Part shown: positions 1-10,789 of the stretch, in pieces
How positions within the stretch are numbered: position 1 is the first letter of the stretch
How the letters are laid out: each line of letters starts with the position of its first letter
NCBI GenBank assembly: GCA_031216445.1
Contig: CM062211.1
Span: forward strand, 2,058,001-2,122,000
DNA length: 64,000 nt
From: Lateolabrax maculatus
Lineage: Eukaryota > Chordata > Actinopteri > Acropomatiformes > Lateolabracidae
Direction: 5' to 3'
The notes under the pieces: model-generated
What the model saw: the letters and a program-made list of their open reading frames with translations, nothing else
Told to the model about the DNA's origin: nothing
Database searches by the model: none
Translations under genes and position numbers: made by a program

Positions 1-885
1 AGAGCCTTATTTATTTTTAACTTAATGAAGAGTGTCTTCTTGGAACAGCACACTTCTTCTTTACAAAAATCTTGGTATTCTTTTAGTGAAAATTTATACA
101 AAGTAAAATAACGAAAAAAAATGCCTTAATCATCCAGTGAGTCCTGTTCTTGAGCCAAAAGTCAGTATTTCCCTAAAATATGGGCTTAAAATACATACAG
201 TAAACACAATCCTTCTTTCTGGATACACCCTGGTGCTAATAACAGCTCAGGTCTCATTCAAAACATTAAAACACTACCCATGTTTGGTCTATCTCTCCTG
301 TTGAACCTCGGTCAAAATTCAGTGTTTCAGATTATGATATCAAAGCACCAGTGAAGTGTTCTGCTGTCTTTGATGCTGGTGCCTCTCATGACTGACTGTG
401 CTGGCAGGCTAAAGCTGCTTTGTTGATGCATGTCTAGCATCTGTTTACTCATCTCTAACATTCACAAATAGGAGGGGAAGTTTGTCTAACACTGTTTAAG
501 TGTTCAAAGGTATTCAAGACTTTTCTTTTAATAGTCTAGATGGCTGTCTGACTCTAAATTGGCAAACCGTTTCACAGAAAGCTGATTTGTTGGCATCCTG
601 CTTCCAGCTCCATGCATCTGCACCTCAAGCAAATACAGAGTCTGATCACAAGCAACTCAACGGGTGACACAATAGAAATTGTGCTTTTTTTCTATTCCTC
701 TTTTGACCCTTTTTAAATGACAGCTAAGAGCCTGCAAACATGTTCTCACAAGGGCTCCACCCAGCAAACAAGCCCACCTCAGAAATGTTAAAAAAAATGC
801 TAACTGAATTTCAATTTGAACTCTCTTACACAAATAGTTGCTGGTGTAGGTTGATATGATCAAGAAGAGCTTTATATCTGCCATA
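1..885. other. Unassigned AT-rich DNA
   Basis: I see no gene, recognised repeat or RNA gene here. An 88-codon minus-strand reading frame (657-923) has no splice-site support or family resemblance and I treat it as chance. Confidence 0.5.
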
Positions 886-920
886 GAATGACTAACTTCT
901 CTCCAAAAGACTCTCTTCTC

Positions 921-1068
921 CAAAAATCTCCATATACTGGAACATTTAATTTTATTCTATTTTATTCTATTGTATTGTATTGTATTTTATTGTTGTACTG
1001 TATTTTATTGTATTTAAATATACCGGCTGCTATGATGACCTAATTTCCCTTCGGGGATGAATAAAGTA

Positions 1069-1109
<41 letters not shown>
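921..1109 (+). mobile_element. Short retroposon 3' end with ATCT tail, nested in a repeat
   Basis: An approximately 190-bp block interrupts copy 1 of the low-copy repeat. It contains TTTTATTCTA/TGTATT-rich DNA, then the teleost retroposon phrase 'ttcccttcggggatgaat', then 'aaagtaatct' and a tetranucleotide tail. The heptamer TCTTCTC occurs immediately before (914-920) and after (1110-1116) and fits a target-site duplication, although its right copy overlaps the tail. The uninterrupted copy at 20.2 kb lacks this block, which supports insertion. It is probably a SINE or 5'-truncated LINE; the family is not resolved. Confidence 0.65.

Positions 1110-1112
<3 letters not shown>
1069..1112 (+). repeat. 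(ATCT)n microsatellite
   Basis: Eleven uninterrupted ATCT units form the 3' tail of the nested retroposon. It is the GATA/TATC type common in fish and is probably length-variable. Confidence 0.97.
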
Positions 1113-1113
<1 letters not shown>

Positions 1114-1490
1114 CTCACAAACTGCTGATCAACACAGGTCACTGTCGTAATTCAAAGAAGACAGATTAATGGATACTTCTAGGACAAGTTCCTGATTTAC
1201 ATAGGCCTGCAAACAATAGTGAACATTGACAAACAAAGTTTGGTTGTCCATTTGGACCACCTAAACCTAAATCTCAATCTGTTTGGACTGACCTTCCCAG
1301 TGACACTTTAATGCCACACAGCCAGAACATCTCTGGTTTCCATCAGCCACTCAAACTAAGCTAAAACCCCCACGTTCCATCAAGGACTGAGGACACTGAG
1401 GATCAACAATACAGAATCAAAGTGACTATCCAATGACTTGTGTAACTAACCTAAAAGTACTGCAGTCATTATTGGACATGTGATGTTTGA

Positions 1491-3780
1491 TGCTGAAGCA
1501 ATGAAAATCCCACTAGCAAAAAGTGGGTACACCTCAAGATAAAGTTATCCTGTTCACATCTGTTCTCTGTCCTAACTAAATTACAGAGTAATTTAGTTCA
1601 GTGTTTAGTTTGTTTAATTTCGTCTTAACTCATATGACTCAAATATTCAGGTAGATAAATAATAAATAACTAATTATAATATTTAAATCATAAGGCTTAA
1701 ATCATGAGCTGTTCCGGTAACAGTAACAATGGCAAATCAAAGGAAGTTTATTCTCATAAAGAATATGTAGGCTTAAGCCTAGCTACTGAACTTACAATAA
1801 TCATTTTATACATATCCCTTTTGGCTCATACACTGGAAATATATGTGCTTCTATATAGGCATAATACAGATCCCAAAATATCAGACATCAGACTTCATAC
1901 TTCAGTTAATATGTGTTAATCTTCTTATTATCAATATCTATTTTTAATCTATGCAGTGTGTTACACATTCTCATTTGGGTTTTATAAATAATCTAAATAA
2001 TATAATTATTGTATAATAATAATAAAAATGTTACTTTGTTCATGATAATCAGATCTGCCTATAGTTATTTTTTCTGTAGCATGAAGTGGGATCTGTGATT
2101 TGGTATATGTGTCTCCAAACCTTCACATTGTGTGGACATTATTACCCTCAGACCGAGTCACATTCCTTTGTCAGACACACTGACCTAATTGTATAACTAT
2201 TTAATTTGCTGTGCATATATGCAGAAATATATGTATATACATATGTGTACATACTGTCTATATACCAGATGTATATGATTAACATTTATGCCATTTGTCT
2301 CTAAAATCCTTACTTAATTAGACTATCAGGTGGACAATGGTCTGCTTAATCATATTATGTTTGGTATCAATTATCAGCAGAGAATGTCACACTTTCAAAA
2401 CATGGTAAGAATTATAGTTATAATAAAACTTTATTCACTATTAATCCTTTAGGAAAAATTAAGAAAAGTAAGAAGTGAAATAGTACAGATAAAGAGGATG
2501 AGGAAAATGTTAGCCCCACGGACATCAGATGTCAACGCCTTTTTTCACGCCTTCTTTCGACGACTACAAAGTAAAGGCAAGACAAAGATCTGTGCTCTTG
2601 GCTTGAAATCACTCTCTGAATTCTGAACTATACGGCTCTCATTTATCCATTAATTCATGTGTCTGTCTTGTATTCATCATTTGTATGTTCATTCATTTAT
2701 CCGCTTATCAGTATGTTTAGTAGTTAGTTGTGTTTTAACATTAAATATGTCGTTTATAAAGAACCTGATTACGTAAGTTTGTGTGTATGAAATATTACGG
2801 TCACTGTACACAAGTCAAGAACTCCATGGCAACCTTCAGATCAAGGCTAGATTAAATAATGGCTATCATAACATGTTGTCATGAAGGGCTGATGAGTGGT
2901 GCTCCCTAAAACTTTAATTAAATATGGTAAATATAAAATAAATCCTTTAATCCTTTGATAGCCGAAGTGAGTGTAGATAAACTCTTTCCCTTCAATATAA
3001 AGTTATCTGTTATGATAATTTAATGACGATGCCATGCACCCCAATACTAGAAAGGTAATACCAATATTGTATGGCCCAACACTAGTCATTACTGAAAATG
3101 GCAGTTATGTCTCAATCACACTTCTCTGAACAACATTAGAGTGGTTTAAAACAGGAAAACAACACAATCTAAAATAAAGTTTGTTAATGTCAACAGATGC
3201 TGGTTCTCCTAATCATGAGATGCATGCTGGGTCGTATACACGCCAACCGTGATCCCTATGCAGTCAGCCGTAATGGTTATTCCAGGGGGCTACTCTCTGT
3301 TCTCTTTGGGATGTTCTCAGAGACAAGCGTTTCAAGTTATTCATGTAAAAATCATGTTTATCTGGTTACGGCCCGTGCTGTTAGCCAGGTATATATGGTG
3401 TTTATGAGCAGTCCGCCACTGAGCTTCTTTGTTCACATTAACTAGTTTGCTGTATAGTTGACCTTGGTGTTAGCTTTTCAATGTGTTATTAATTATTAAC
3501 TTGCAGAGGCACGTTTAGTGGCTTTTGACTAGGCAGGTGTTTTGTTTGATTTGTTTGTTTACACATTCTGTCGTGCACCCACACATAGTTACTGGTTGTA
3601 CAGCATCAGTAGGTATAAGGGTGGCTGCCACAATTGTATATTATATATTTAAATTAACAATACCAAAAACCCTAGTTCATAAAGAGGACGTTTGGGTGGA
3701 ATGAAGCAGCTGATGGTGATCAGCTAATGTAAACACCCTAACCCTCTTCCAGAGCTAACTAAACTATAAACATTTTCAAA
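1491..3780. other. Unassigned AT-rich DNA
   Basis: There are no supported genes. It holds simple AT-rich DNA such as the TATA/CATA-rich stretch 2215-2270. A reading frame at 3197-3445 (82 codons) shows no recognised domain and no convincing splice sites. Confidence 0.5.
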
Positions 3781-3782
3781 AA

Positions 3783-4078
3783 AGTCAAGTCAAGTCAGGT
3801 CAATTTTATTTGTATAGTGGCAAATCTTAACAAAAGTTATCAAGACAGTTTTCACATAGAGTTAGTCTAGACCATACTCTTTAAAATATTATTTACAGAC
3901 CCAACAGTTCCCACCATGAGCAGCACTTGACAGTGGTGAGGAAAAACTCCCTTTTAACAGGTAGAAACCTCGAGCAGAACCAGGCTCTGGGTGGGCAGCC
4001 ATCTGCATCGACCCAGTTGGGTTGAAAGGGGAGGAGAGAGGGGGAGAGGGGAGACAGAACAGGAGGACAGACCTCAAA
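3783..4078 (-). mobile_element. Teleost interspersed repeat, 3' end, AAGTC-type tail
   Basis: It begins with tandem 'aagtc' units (the tail seen in reverse) followed by 'tcaattttatttgtatag'. It then carries the phrases 'cccaacagttcccaccatga', 'gaaaaactcccttttaacag', 'cgagcagaaccaggctctgg', 'gggcagccatctgc' and a purine-rich GAGAGAG/GGGGAGA end. I recall this wording from many teleost genomes as a high-copy retroposon-derived repeat. The element's 3' end points left, so it lies on the minus strand. The minus-strand frame 3889-4077 is a shadow of it. Confidence 0.8.
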
Positions 4079-4099
4079 TCAGACTAAAAATAAAAAGCA

Positions 4100-4540
4100 C
4101 ATGAAATGTGTATATTTGCAAATCAGATCCAGGTCCGAGGTGGTTGAAATGCAAGCCATTTGAATTCCTACAGATGCATCTCAGCGCTATGGAGGACAAC
4201 CATGGATGTATTGATAACAAGGAGAACAACAATCAGTTGACAGACGCGATTGTTTGTATCAGGCGAGATGGTGGATCTCCAGTTCTCATGCTTCCAATGT
4301 GGAAGCATGAGCATCTTGATAACAATGATTTGCCTGCAGTCTGAACAAAGCCCAATATTAATCTTTCTGCAACAGTGATTTTGCAAAAAATCAAAGTTAC
4401 GGTTTTAGAAGGCACTGACAAATGATGGCTGCTGATAGAGGTAAAACCAATATTGTATGGATGCAATACAGACCAAACTTTATACAGACAAAAACTATAC
4501 TTTTCCAACCCATATAAAGCCATCTGTATTGTGTGGATTA
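4100..4540. repeat. Probable dispersed repeat with perfect hairpin
   Basis: The block contains overlapping open frames on both strands (4108-4523), typical of repeat DNA rather than a gene. It carries phrases that look like a teleost DNA-element remnant ('gccatttgaattcctacaga', 'gcgagatggtggatctcc'). The perfect hairpin at 4285-4311 lies inside. The 17-mer 'accaatattgtatgg' plus flanking bases recurs near 3060. Class unknown. Confidence 0.4.
4285..4311. repeat. Perfect 12-bp inverted repeat, 3-nt loop
   Basis: CTCATGCTTCCA is followed by ATG and then TGGAAGCATGAG, giving a perfect 12-bp stem. It sits in a repeat-like block. Nothing indicates it is a transcribed RNA hairpin. Confidence 0.9.
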
Positions 4541-5096
4541 ATTAGCAGGGTAAGCACATTTTCCACTTACTAAGTCTGCTACATTGGCAATAAAAAGCTC
4601 TCCACACTCAATCAGATGCAATTTTATTCAAGCTTTAGGCCACACTCAGTAAAACAGAGGCAACCTATTGTACTGCAAGAATTATAAACTTCAAATCATC
4701 AGGAGATACCATGTATGCAGCTTGCTGGCAGCAATAATTCAAGCATTTACACTCCCAAACACCAACATCCCTTTCACATAAACCAAAAAAATCTATGCTT
4801 GCATGCGTGAATGGCTTTATCACACTCATAAAGCTTAACTACTTATTACATTCAAGTTTTAAATAAAATTTTGAATTTCATTTTACTATATTTACTTTGT
4901 TTTCCATTGAAAATAAATCCTAAAGGTTGAAAAAAACTGATGGATTTCTCTCTAGACTGAAAATGTACCTTTGTCCTGTAAAAATACACTCCACAATTAT
5001 CGCAAACTCTCCTGAGACAGTCTGTCTTCACCAGATAAGCAACATTAGAATATAATTCAGGGAGATTAAGTCTTCAGCTCCCAGTGGCAAAATGCT
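4541..5096. other. Unassigned DNA
   Basis: I see no gene or recognised repeat in this interval. Confidence 0.5.
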
Positions 5097-5101
5097 ATCA
5101 G

Positions 5102-5556
5102 GTTAATTGTCGCAGGGTGCATACAAGGCAGTGAGGCTTACAGGCAAAGGCAGCGAGTCCAAACAGAAGTAGCCAAGAATCCACAGGTTAACAGGAACGG
5201 GGCAGGTTAAAGGTCGAGGCAGGTTAAAGGTCGAGGCAGCCAGCCAGAGGTACAGATTCAGAGTTGGGTTCTGGAATGCTTAGGCACCGAGAAGGCCAAG
5301 GTTTTCCAGGAGAGTGTGTCGCTTGTGAGCTCTTCTGGCTTCCCAAGTTGCACATTTGGCCAGGAAAACTAGAGAGAAAGAACCGGTCTCAGCAGGTGCC
5401 ATTTGATATAAGGCCTCATCAATCTCCCATCCAATCACCAGCCAGCAACTCACATCTTGAAGAACACAAAAAAGTTGGACAGCCCCACCCTCAGACAGGG
5501 AGGAAAACAGCACAGCAAATCACGCTGGCATACACTTATGACTTCAGGTCATAACA
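5102..5556 (-). mobile_element. Solo LTR-like element, minus strand
   Basis: Read on the minus strand, the block opens TGTTATGACC and ends near CAATTAAC, an imperfect TGTTA/TAAC inverted terminus. It contains a promoter-like 'ggccttatatc' about 170 bp in. The pentamer ATCAG flanks it on both sides (5097-5101 and 5557-5561), the size of target duplication expected for Gypsy/retroviral-type integrases. Its length of about 455 bp suits an LTR. No gag/pol is adjacent, so it would be a solo LTR. It includes a 17-bp tandem duplication (5203-5236). The open frames 5264-5554 (+) and 5280-5513 (-) are incidental. Confidence 0.6.
5203..5236 (+). repeat. 17-bp tandem duplication
   Basis: The unit CAGGTTAAAGGTCGAGG occurs twice in direct succession (5203-5219 and 5220-5236) inside the LTR-like element. 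Confidence 0.95.
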
Positions 5557-5599
5557 ATCAGGCACCCTCATAAGTCCTAACTTCTTTTGGGACCGCTAC

Positions 5600-6170
5600 T
5601 TAGACAGTATGTTGAGTTGTCCCATTCAAAGCTCATGTTGTCTGAGCTAACCGTTTCAAATTCCCTAGTGTGTCCTTGTGTTTTCCCCTTCCCTGTGTTC
5701 CTAGTGCTCCCCTGTCTGTCCCCTGTCTATTTTGTGTGTGTGTGTGTGTGTGTGTGTTGGAGTTTGCATGGTCTCCCTTCCCCGTTCTCCCGGCTCCCAG
5801 TTGTGCTCATCCTGCACACCTGTCGTCACCTCTCCCAGTCTGCTCACCTGCCTCTCATCAGCTCGTCAGCTCGCAGTACACCCACCCCCGGCTCTCCCAC
5901 CATTCTTCGCCAGATTGTCGCGTCAACCTCAATGCATCATCACCTGCCTGCCAACGCCATCTACCCACCAAGCTGCCCCAACCTGCCTCGCTTTTCCCTC
6001 ATTCCACACTCACATCAGCACCGACCTCTATACCTTTCACTTTTCCCTCCTGACTCCCATTTCCCTGTCATCAGCTCCGTCATCAGATCCTCTTCTACAA
6101 TAAAAACCTAATTTCTTACCAAAGTTAACTTGTCTGTGTCCTGCATCTGGGTCCCTCCTGTGTGCTTAAC
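5600..6170 (+). mobile_element. Gypsy-like LTR, plus strand
   Basis: C/T-rich DNA with the layout of a teleost Gypsy-type LTR: repeated 'cacctgcctg' phrases, a polyadenylation signal 'caataaaaacc' at about 6098, then 'tgtctgtgtcctgcatctgg', 'gtccctcctg' and a TTAACA-type end near 6170. A (TG)n tract lies at 5733-5758. The frames that cross it (for example 5587-6111, 174 codons) are Ser/Pro-rich translations of C/T-rich DNA and not a plausible protein. The 5' border is uncertain (5600-5640), and no internal coding region accompanies it. Confidence 0.6.
5733..5758 (+). repeat. (TG)n microsatellite
   Basis: Thirteen TG dinucleotides lie in the C/T-rich LTR-like block. Confidence 0.97.
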
Positions 6171-6740
6171 ACTAGCTTCATCATTTTCATGCCCCAGTTC
6201 TGCTTTTAAATGGCCTGACTCATAAACAGCACAAAAACAAATCATCAGTATTCTCAGATACATCTTAATTTCCAAAGCCACTATAATCAAAACCCTCCAA
6301 TATCAAAGAAGGTGCTGCTCAGCACTAAACCTGACACCCGGGTGCTGCACCATCATGTTACCTTGCTAATATAAATAAACTTTTTCATCATTGTGTCTGG
6401 ATTTATTCATATAAACAGTGAGACAACAGTGCCACTATTTTTGCAGTAATATTCGCACAACATGCATTGCACCCCTAGAGGACAGTGTCAGTCTGACAGT
6501 TCTGTCACGTAAGGCAGTAACAAGTGATTTTAGTGGTGCCTCTCTAGCTGTTTTAAGTCGGGTTCGGATTCTCATCATGCACTCCTGAAAATACTGTTGC
6601 ACCGATAATTTTTTGGCAAACTCTATTTCCACTGTCAATGATGAACCTTCAAACTCAACATTTAAAGTTGGTTTTCCTCAAAAACCAATGTGGTTCCTAA
6701 CTAAGTTGTCCAGGAATGGCCGGTCTGTGAACTGCTGAAG
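6171..6740. other. Unassigned DNA; possible old coding remnant on minus strand
   Basis: Nothing is firmly assignable. On the minus strand 6435-6638 is open for 67 codons (Arg-rich, 'MRIRTRLKTAREAPLKSL') without convincing splice sites. It may be transposon debris or chance. Confidence 0.4.
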
Positions 6741-6744
6741 AGTG

Positions 6745-6965
6745 TGAGTGAAGTCAATTTTATTTATAAAGCCCAATATCACAAATTGGCCTCGGGGGGC
6801 TTTACAATGTGTACGGCATATGACACCTTCTATCCTTAGATCCTGGATTTGCATAAGGGAAAACTTTCCCAAACAAACCTTTAACGGAAAAAATGTAATA
6901 AGGCTTGGGAAGAGCAACAGAGGGATCCCTCTTCAGGATGGACAGACATGCAATAGACTAACATA
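6745..6965 (-). mobile_element. Teleost interspersed repeat ('gtcaattttatttata' family)
   Basis: The block opens 'agtcaattttatttataaag' and continues with 'cccaatatcacaaattggcc', 'gggggctttacaatgtgta', 'cataagggaaaactttccc' and 'agagggatccctcttcagga', ending near 'gacatgcaatagac'. I recall this as one of the most common repeats of percomorph fish. Orientation is inferred by analogy with related copies whose tails lie to the left. A partial relative occurs at 11564-11640. Confidence 0.85.
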
Positions 6966-8435
6966 GTAAAATTACAGTGTGAACAACAACAGACTGGCAA
7001 TCTGGAGCATTTTATGCTTATGTATCAAACAATTCAAGCTATTCCTGACATGGCTTTAGTGTAGTCCTGGTCTGTGGTCCATTGAAGTCATATGGCCCCT
7101 GTAGTATTCCTAGATTCAACAGACTTGGAGGAACATTACATATTTAATAAATTCTTTTAGGCAGTCTGTTAAGTTAGACAAACTGAGCACCTGTATACAT
7201 TTTGAGCTGTGGAGATCAGGTGATAAGCAAGAGAGGAAACTCAGGGAGTGTGACTAGTGAGAAGCTACATTGTGATAGTTTTCCCTATATGGAGTTTAAT
7301 TGACTTCCTTTGGTTCATCATTTACTGTTCGTACAAAATGGTGAAGTTAATTGAGTTTTGTTCACTAACTGCAGAACAATTAGTGTATACATAATTATTG
7401 TAGTTTTAGAAATACTGTATACTCCCATTCTTATTGATTTTATTGTATACTTGCAGCACATTTCATACCTTTTTATTATTATGCTTGTAATTTTGTAACA
7501 TTTGTAGCATAGTTATGCAACTCTTATGTACAGTACAGTTGTAGCAACTGTATTTTGACTATGACAGTGCTGTAATACAAATAAAACTAACACATACTGT
7601 CCACATCTTAGAGGCAATTAATGATTATGTGAATATATGTCTATATGTCAGCTGTATTGAGTGTATCTGTATGTTTGCGAACAATCCATACGGTGTGCAG
7701 AGCAGAGAAGGCGATCTCAATGTGTAGCATGAGTCAACACAATGCACAACATTTAATAAGTACAGCTAGACCCAGTTTCAGCACCAGGAGCTGTCCATGG
7801 TGGGATTTCAATGGTATTTACACTTATATATTTTCATATCTACAGAAAAAGTATTGATGGTGCTCATGGAGACATTTCTGATGTAATTGGTGGAGGGAAG
7901 AAAAATAATTTTGGTGGAATGACACTATTTGCCAGTCTCTAGAGTGGACTTTAATGAAGTGCTACATATTCAGGACTCCAGACAGTGATGTATGGAGTGG
8001 GCAAAATCAGCTGATGACTCTGGAGGCCTATACTGTACTTTTGTGGGAAACTTTTTTTGATTCTCAGTGAAAAATGTATCTCAATTTCTTGTCCCGAGCC
8101 CCAGTGGTACACTGTGTGCATCAGTACTATGTGTGAGTGTGACATCTCCATTTTTCAACTGAATAATACAGGTGTGTATTGTGTTTGGTCAGCATTAGTT
8201 GGGACTTTGGCTAGTAATACAATTATGTCTCTCTGAGGCAAAATGCTGAGGATTAGAAAGTACTGGTGACCTGTCATTAACTATGGTATGTGTAGGATGT
8301 GTTTTAAAAACTTTTGCAGAATTCCACTTATCTTCAATGTAACAGCAAAAAGCTGTATATTTATAATCATGTGATCACAGGTCCAGGAAGTAATTAATTT
8401 CCCTCAATGTGTAACAAAAAAGTGAACACAACTCT
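6966..8435. other. Unassigned AT-rich DNA
   Basis: No gene or recognised repeat is apparent. Short frames at 7645-7857 (+) and 7951-8151 (-) have no supporting features. Confidence 0.5.
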
Positions 8436-8439
8436 TCCA

Positions 8440-8660
8440 AGGATTGGATGAGAAGATTGTAACCACTCTCACATCTGTGCAGTTAATATGTAGATGGAGT
8501 TAGGAGGCAATTAGGTTAGCTTAGCATAAAGACAGGAAGCAGAAGGAAACAGCAAGCCTGGTTCTCTCCTTAAGTTTAAAAATACATATACAAAGTGCCA
8601 ACATCTCTAAAGCTCATTAAGTAATTAATATGTTGTATCTCGTTTATTTAATCTGTCACT
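8440..8660 (+). mobile_element. Teleost DNA-element fragment (family D)
   Basis: The order of phrases 'ggatgagaagattg', 'ccactctcacatctgtgc', 'ggttagcttagcataaagac', 'aacagcaagcctggttctct', 'ctctaaagctcatta' and 'tatctcgtttatttaatc' matches a very common percomorph repeat that I recall beginning 'ttaaaggaatagtttgaca'. The 5' end of the same family lies in reverse orientation at 46888-47010. It is old and diverged. Confidence 0.75.
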
Positions 8661-9079
8661 AAATTGTTTTCATGCTAGGCGGACTTCAGTGTGCAGGTCC
8701 TATGTGAATATATATCTATATATGAAGAAGCCTGAAAAATGTTTCAATAATATACATCTAAAACAAGGCTAAATGTAGACCTTCCCTGTTCTTGAAAGTT
8801 AAGGTTGTGGGAAGCTCAGTTTACAGGCTGTTGAGTCCCCGCAGCAGATCATAGCTAAAATTGAAGGGTTTGCAATTAATAAGGTGAATTTGAGGTTATA
8901 AATTTAGCGTAGCTGTGGATCAGAGCTCTTCTATGGGAAATTTTCACAAATAAGTAATGCTGTTGCTTTACCTCCTTTATCAATATGTATCCTCACAAAC
9001 CGTATGTTACAAAATAATTGTTGTGGATCCAAGTTGACAGAAAGGTGGTGGTTTATGCACATTTTTCATCCCATTTTTT

Positions 9080-9500
9080 TAATCAGCACGTTGATGAATG
9101 GAAATGATCAGTGAGTCCAAGGGGAAGAATGATGCAGCATCTGACATTCCAGCATGGATGTATCACTGGAATAATGTGAAAGCCATCAGAGTAATGAGGT
9201 GACACCGAGACCTGAGCCGTCCTCATCTGTCTCTATTTGCCTGTTTGTCCTCTGCAGCCACCGGCCACTGCCTTTCATTTCACTTTCTGAAATTTTCCTG
9301 AGCTGCAAACAAGAGCAAGGTCATCCAATCATTAGATAATAAATATGGCAGATTATCTGCACTGGTTCTGTTGGTGAGTTCTACCCAGACATCCTGTTTA
9401 TCATCACTGATAATTACGCTTTTCTAATTAAACATTCAGATGAGAAACGGACCATGCCACGTCTGCTAATTGCAGCTTCAGAAAGCTACATGTGAAACCA
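9080..9500. promoter_or_regulatory. Candidate conserved non-coding element
   Basis: This non-repetitive stretch is rich in homeodomain-type cores (TAATTA/TTAATTA-like motifs at about 9410-9440, 'gctaattgcag' at 9463-9473) and lacks simple repeats or transposon phrases. Its texture resembles vertebrate conserved non-coding elements. Conservation cannot be judged from one sequence. Confidence 0.25.
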
Positions 9501-9837
9501 GACGCCACTAGGGCTTGCAATGCTCATTACACCCTACAATACAAACTGTTAGAAGAATCAAACACAGTAGAGTTATACACTATGCTTAGAAGTTTGTCCT
9601 GATGGTGGCAGCAGCAAAGGTCATGAGGTCATTACAAATCTAAGAGTTTATCCTCTGAGGAGCATGCATGTATGAGACTGAGCCACAATACCTTGCAGTA
9701 AGACTCTGTTAATGGATACTGCTTCAATCCATCTCTAATGCTTTTGCACTTTTTTTTTATATTAGATTGCTATCCAATAAAACCAAAATGCATGATGGGG
9801 ATATGTGTAAATATGTAGCCAATTCATACATATATAA

Positions 9838-10020
9838 TGCCATCCCGGCAGTGCCCAGGAGGTGAACTGGCGCCTCTCCAGTTCCCAGTACGTAGTGTGG
9901 ACTGGTTGTTGTGGATTGAAGTTTTGGTCAGGTTGAAATTTTGACCTGGTGGTGGCACTGGACAGGAATATCAGTGGGTCACCAAACACACTGGAAATCC
10001 ATTTATGTTGACCATGAATC
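9838..10020 (+). repeat. Teleost repeat fragment (family C, 'gggtcaccaaa')
   Basis: It contains 'gtgcccaggaggtgaactgg', 'cctctccagttcccagt', then 'ggtcaggttgaaattttgac', 'ggtggtggcactgga' and 'cagtgggtcaccaaa'. This is recalled wording of a dispersed teleost repeat whose later part reads 'aatttcatggcaatcca'. Related pieces are at 30329-30390 and 33655-33782. The minus-strand frame 9762-10025 is incidental. Confidence 0.6.
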
Positions 10021-10029
10021 TCCATTACA

Positions 10030-10610
10030 AATTGAATTTAAGTATTGAGCAAAATTTCTGTTGGACAAACATTTCCTAAACCTGTTGACTGTTTCTCTCA
10101 CACCGCCATCAGACCAGAATTTGTTGCTCTACTCTTGTATAGAGATGTGTTTCAAAGCTCTCCCAGATTGATCTTGCGTAATTAATAACAGATTCATTCT
10201 ATTGTGATTAAATAATTAAACCACCAACCTTTCTGGTGAGTTGACCTATTTAACTGATATTTCCTTCTTTATAGCTTTTGACAGGACAAAGAGTGCTTAG
10301 TTGCAGTTCTGAAGTGTTTATTGATTACTACAAGCAGTATCTTAAAGTAGTATCAATAAATATCAATAGAGGGTACTACAAAGAAATCAATGAGGAAAGG
10401 ACTTAAGGGCTTAAAGGTAGTGTAGGCAATTTACTGTATAAGCATTTTTTTGTTGTATTTGTTGAAATTCTCTTTAGATCCCACAATCAATAAATCAAAC
10501 AGTCACACTGTATCTGTATATAAAAATCCTGTATCTGTGTCTGTCGCAGGCCTGTAATAAGCCTGTCGATGAACGGCCTACCCGCCTGTCTACCTACAGT
10601 ACATACCTGC
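10030..10610. other. Unassigned DNA
   Basis: No gene or strong repeat signal. Short tandem CTACCTGC-like text at 10585-10620 borders the candidate exon. Confidence 0.45.
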
Positions 10611-10614
10611 CTAC

Positions 10615-10780
10615 CTGCGCACACTCTGCCCATGCACTCATGACCTTCCGCTTCATATTGGGGACTTTATATCTTTTATAAAGTTGGTGACATTTCTCTT
10701 CAAGAAGTAAAGCTTTGTGTTTCTTGTGCATCTTGACCAGCAGGGTGTTGAAGATCCAAGGGACATCCTCAATGTGAACA
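10615..10780 (-). CDS. Candidate internal exon, unknown protein
   Basis: On the minus strand a 166-bp block lies between an acceptor-like TTTACATTTTTCAG and a donor-like GCGCAG/GTAGGC. It is fully open in one frame (about 55 codons), entering after a split codon and ending on a whole codon. The predicted peptide is Lys/Leu-rich and lacks low complexity: it begins VHIEDVPWIFNTLLVKMH, then has KHKALLLEEKCHQLYKRY, and ends KRKVMSAWAECAQ, suggesting a charged helical segment. I do not recognise the family. No other exon could be joined to it in phase, so it may be an exon, a decayed exon or chance. Confidence 0.35.
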
Positions 10781-10789
10781 CTGAAAAAT

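Larger units (their letters stand above)
888..1490 (+). repeat. Low-copy dispersed repeat, copy 1 (interrupted)
   Basis: This stretch matches 20215-20640 over about 350 bp once a short insertion is removed. Shared blocks include 'tctctccaaaag', 'gatcaacac', 'ggtcactgtcgtaattc', 'gcctgcaaac', 'accaacaaagtttgg'-like text, 'ggaccacctaaacc', 'ggtttccatcag', 'caaactaagctaaaaccc', 'acagaatcaaagtga' and 'tgtgtaact'. The two copies lie about 19 kb apart in the same orientation. I do not recognise a transposon class, and no reading frame is conserved. This copy is broken by the retroposon-like insertion at about 921-1109. The outer borders are approximate, set by where similarity fades. Confidence 0.75.

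Noticed and set aside
3056..4460. Shared 'accaatattgtatgg' near 3060 and 4446
   Set aside because: The match is only about 17 bp and the flanks do not align, so it is insufficient to call a repeat pair.
5587..6111. 174-codon frame and its overlapping partners
   Set aside because: Several frames are open at once in C/T-rich DNA with a (TG)n run. The products are Ser/Pro/Cys-rich and the block matches an LTR layout.
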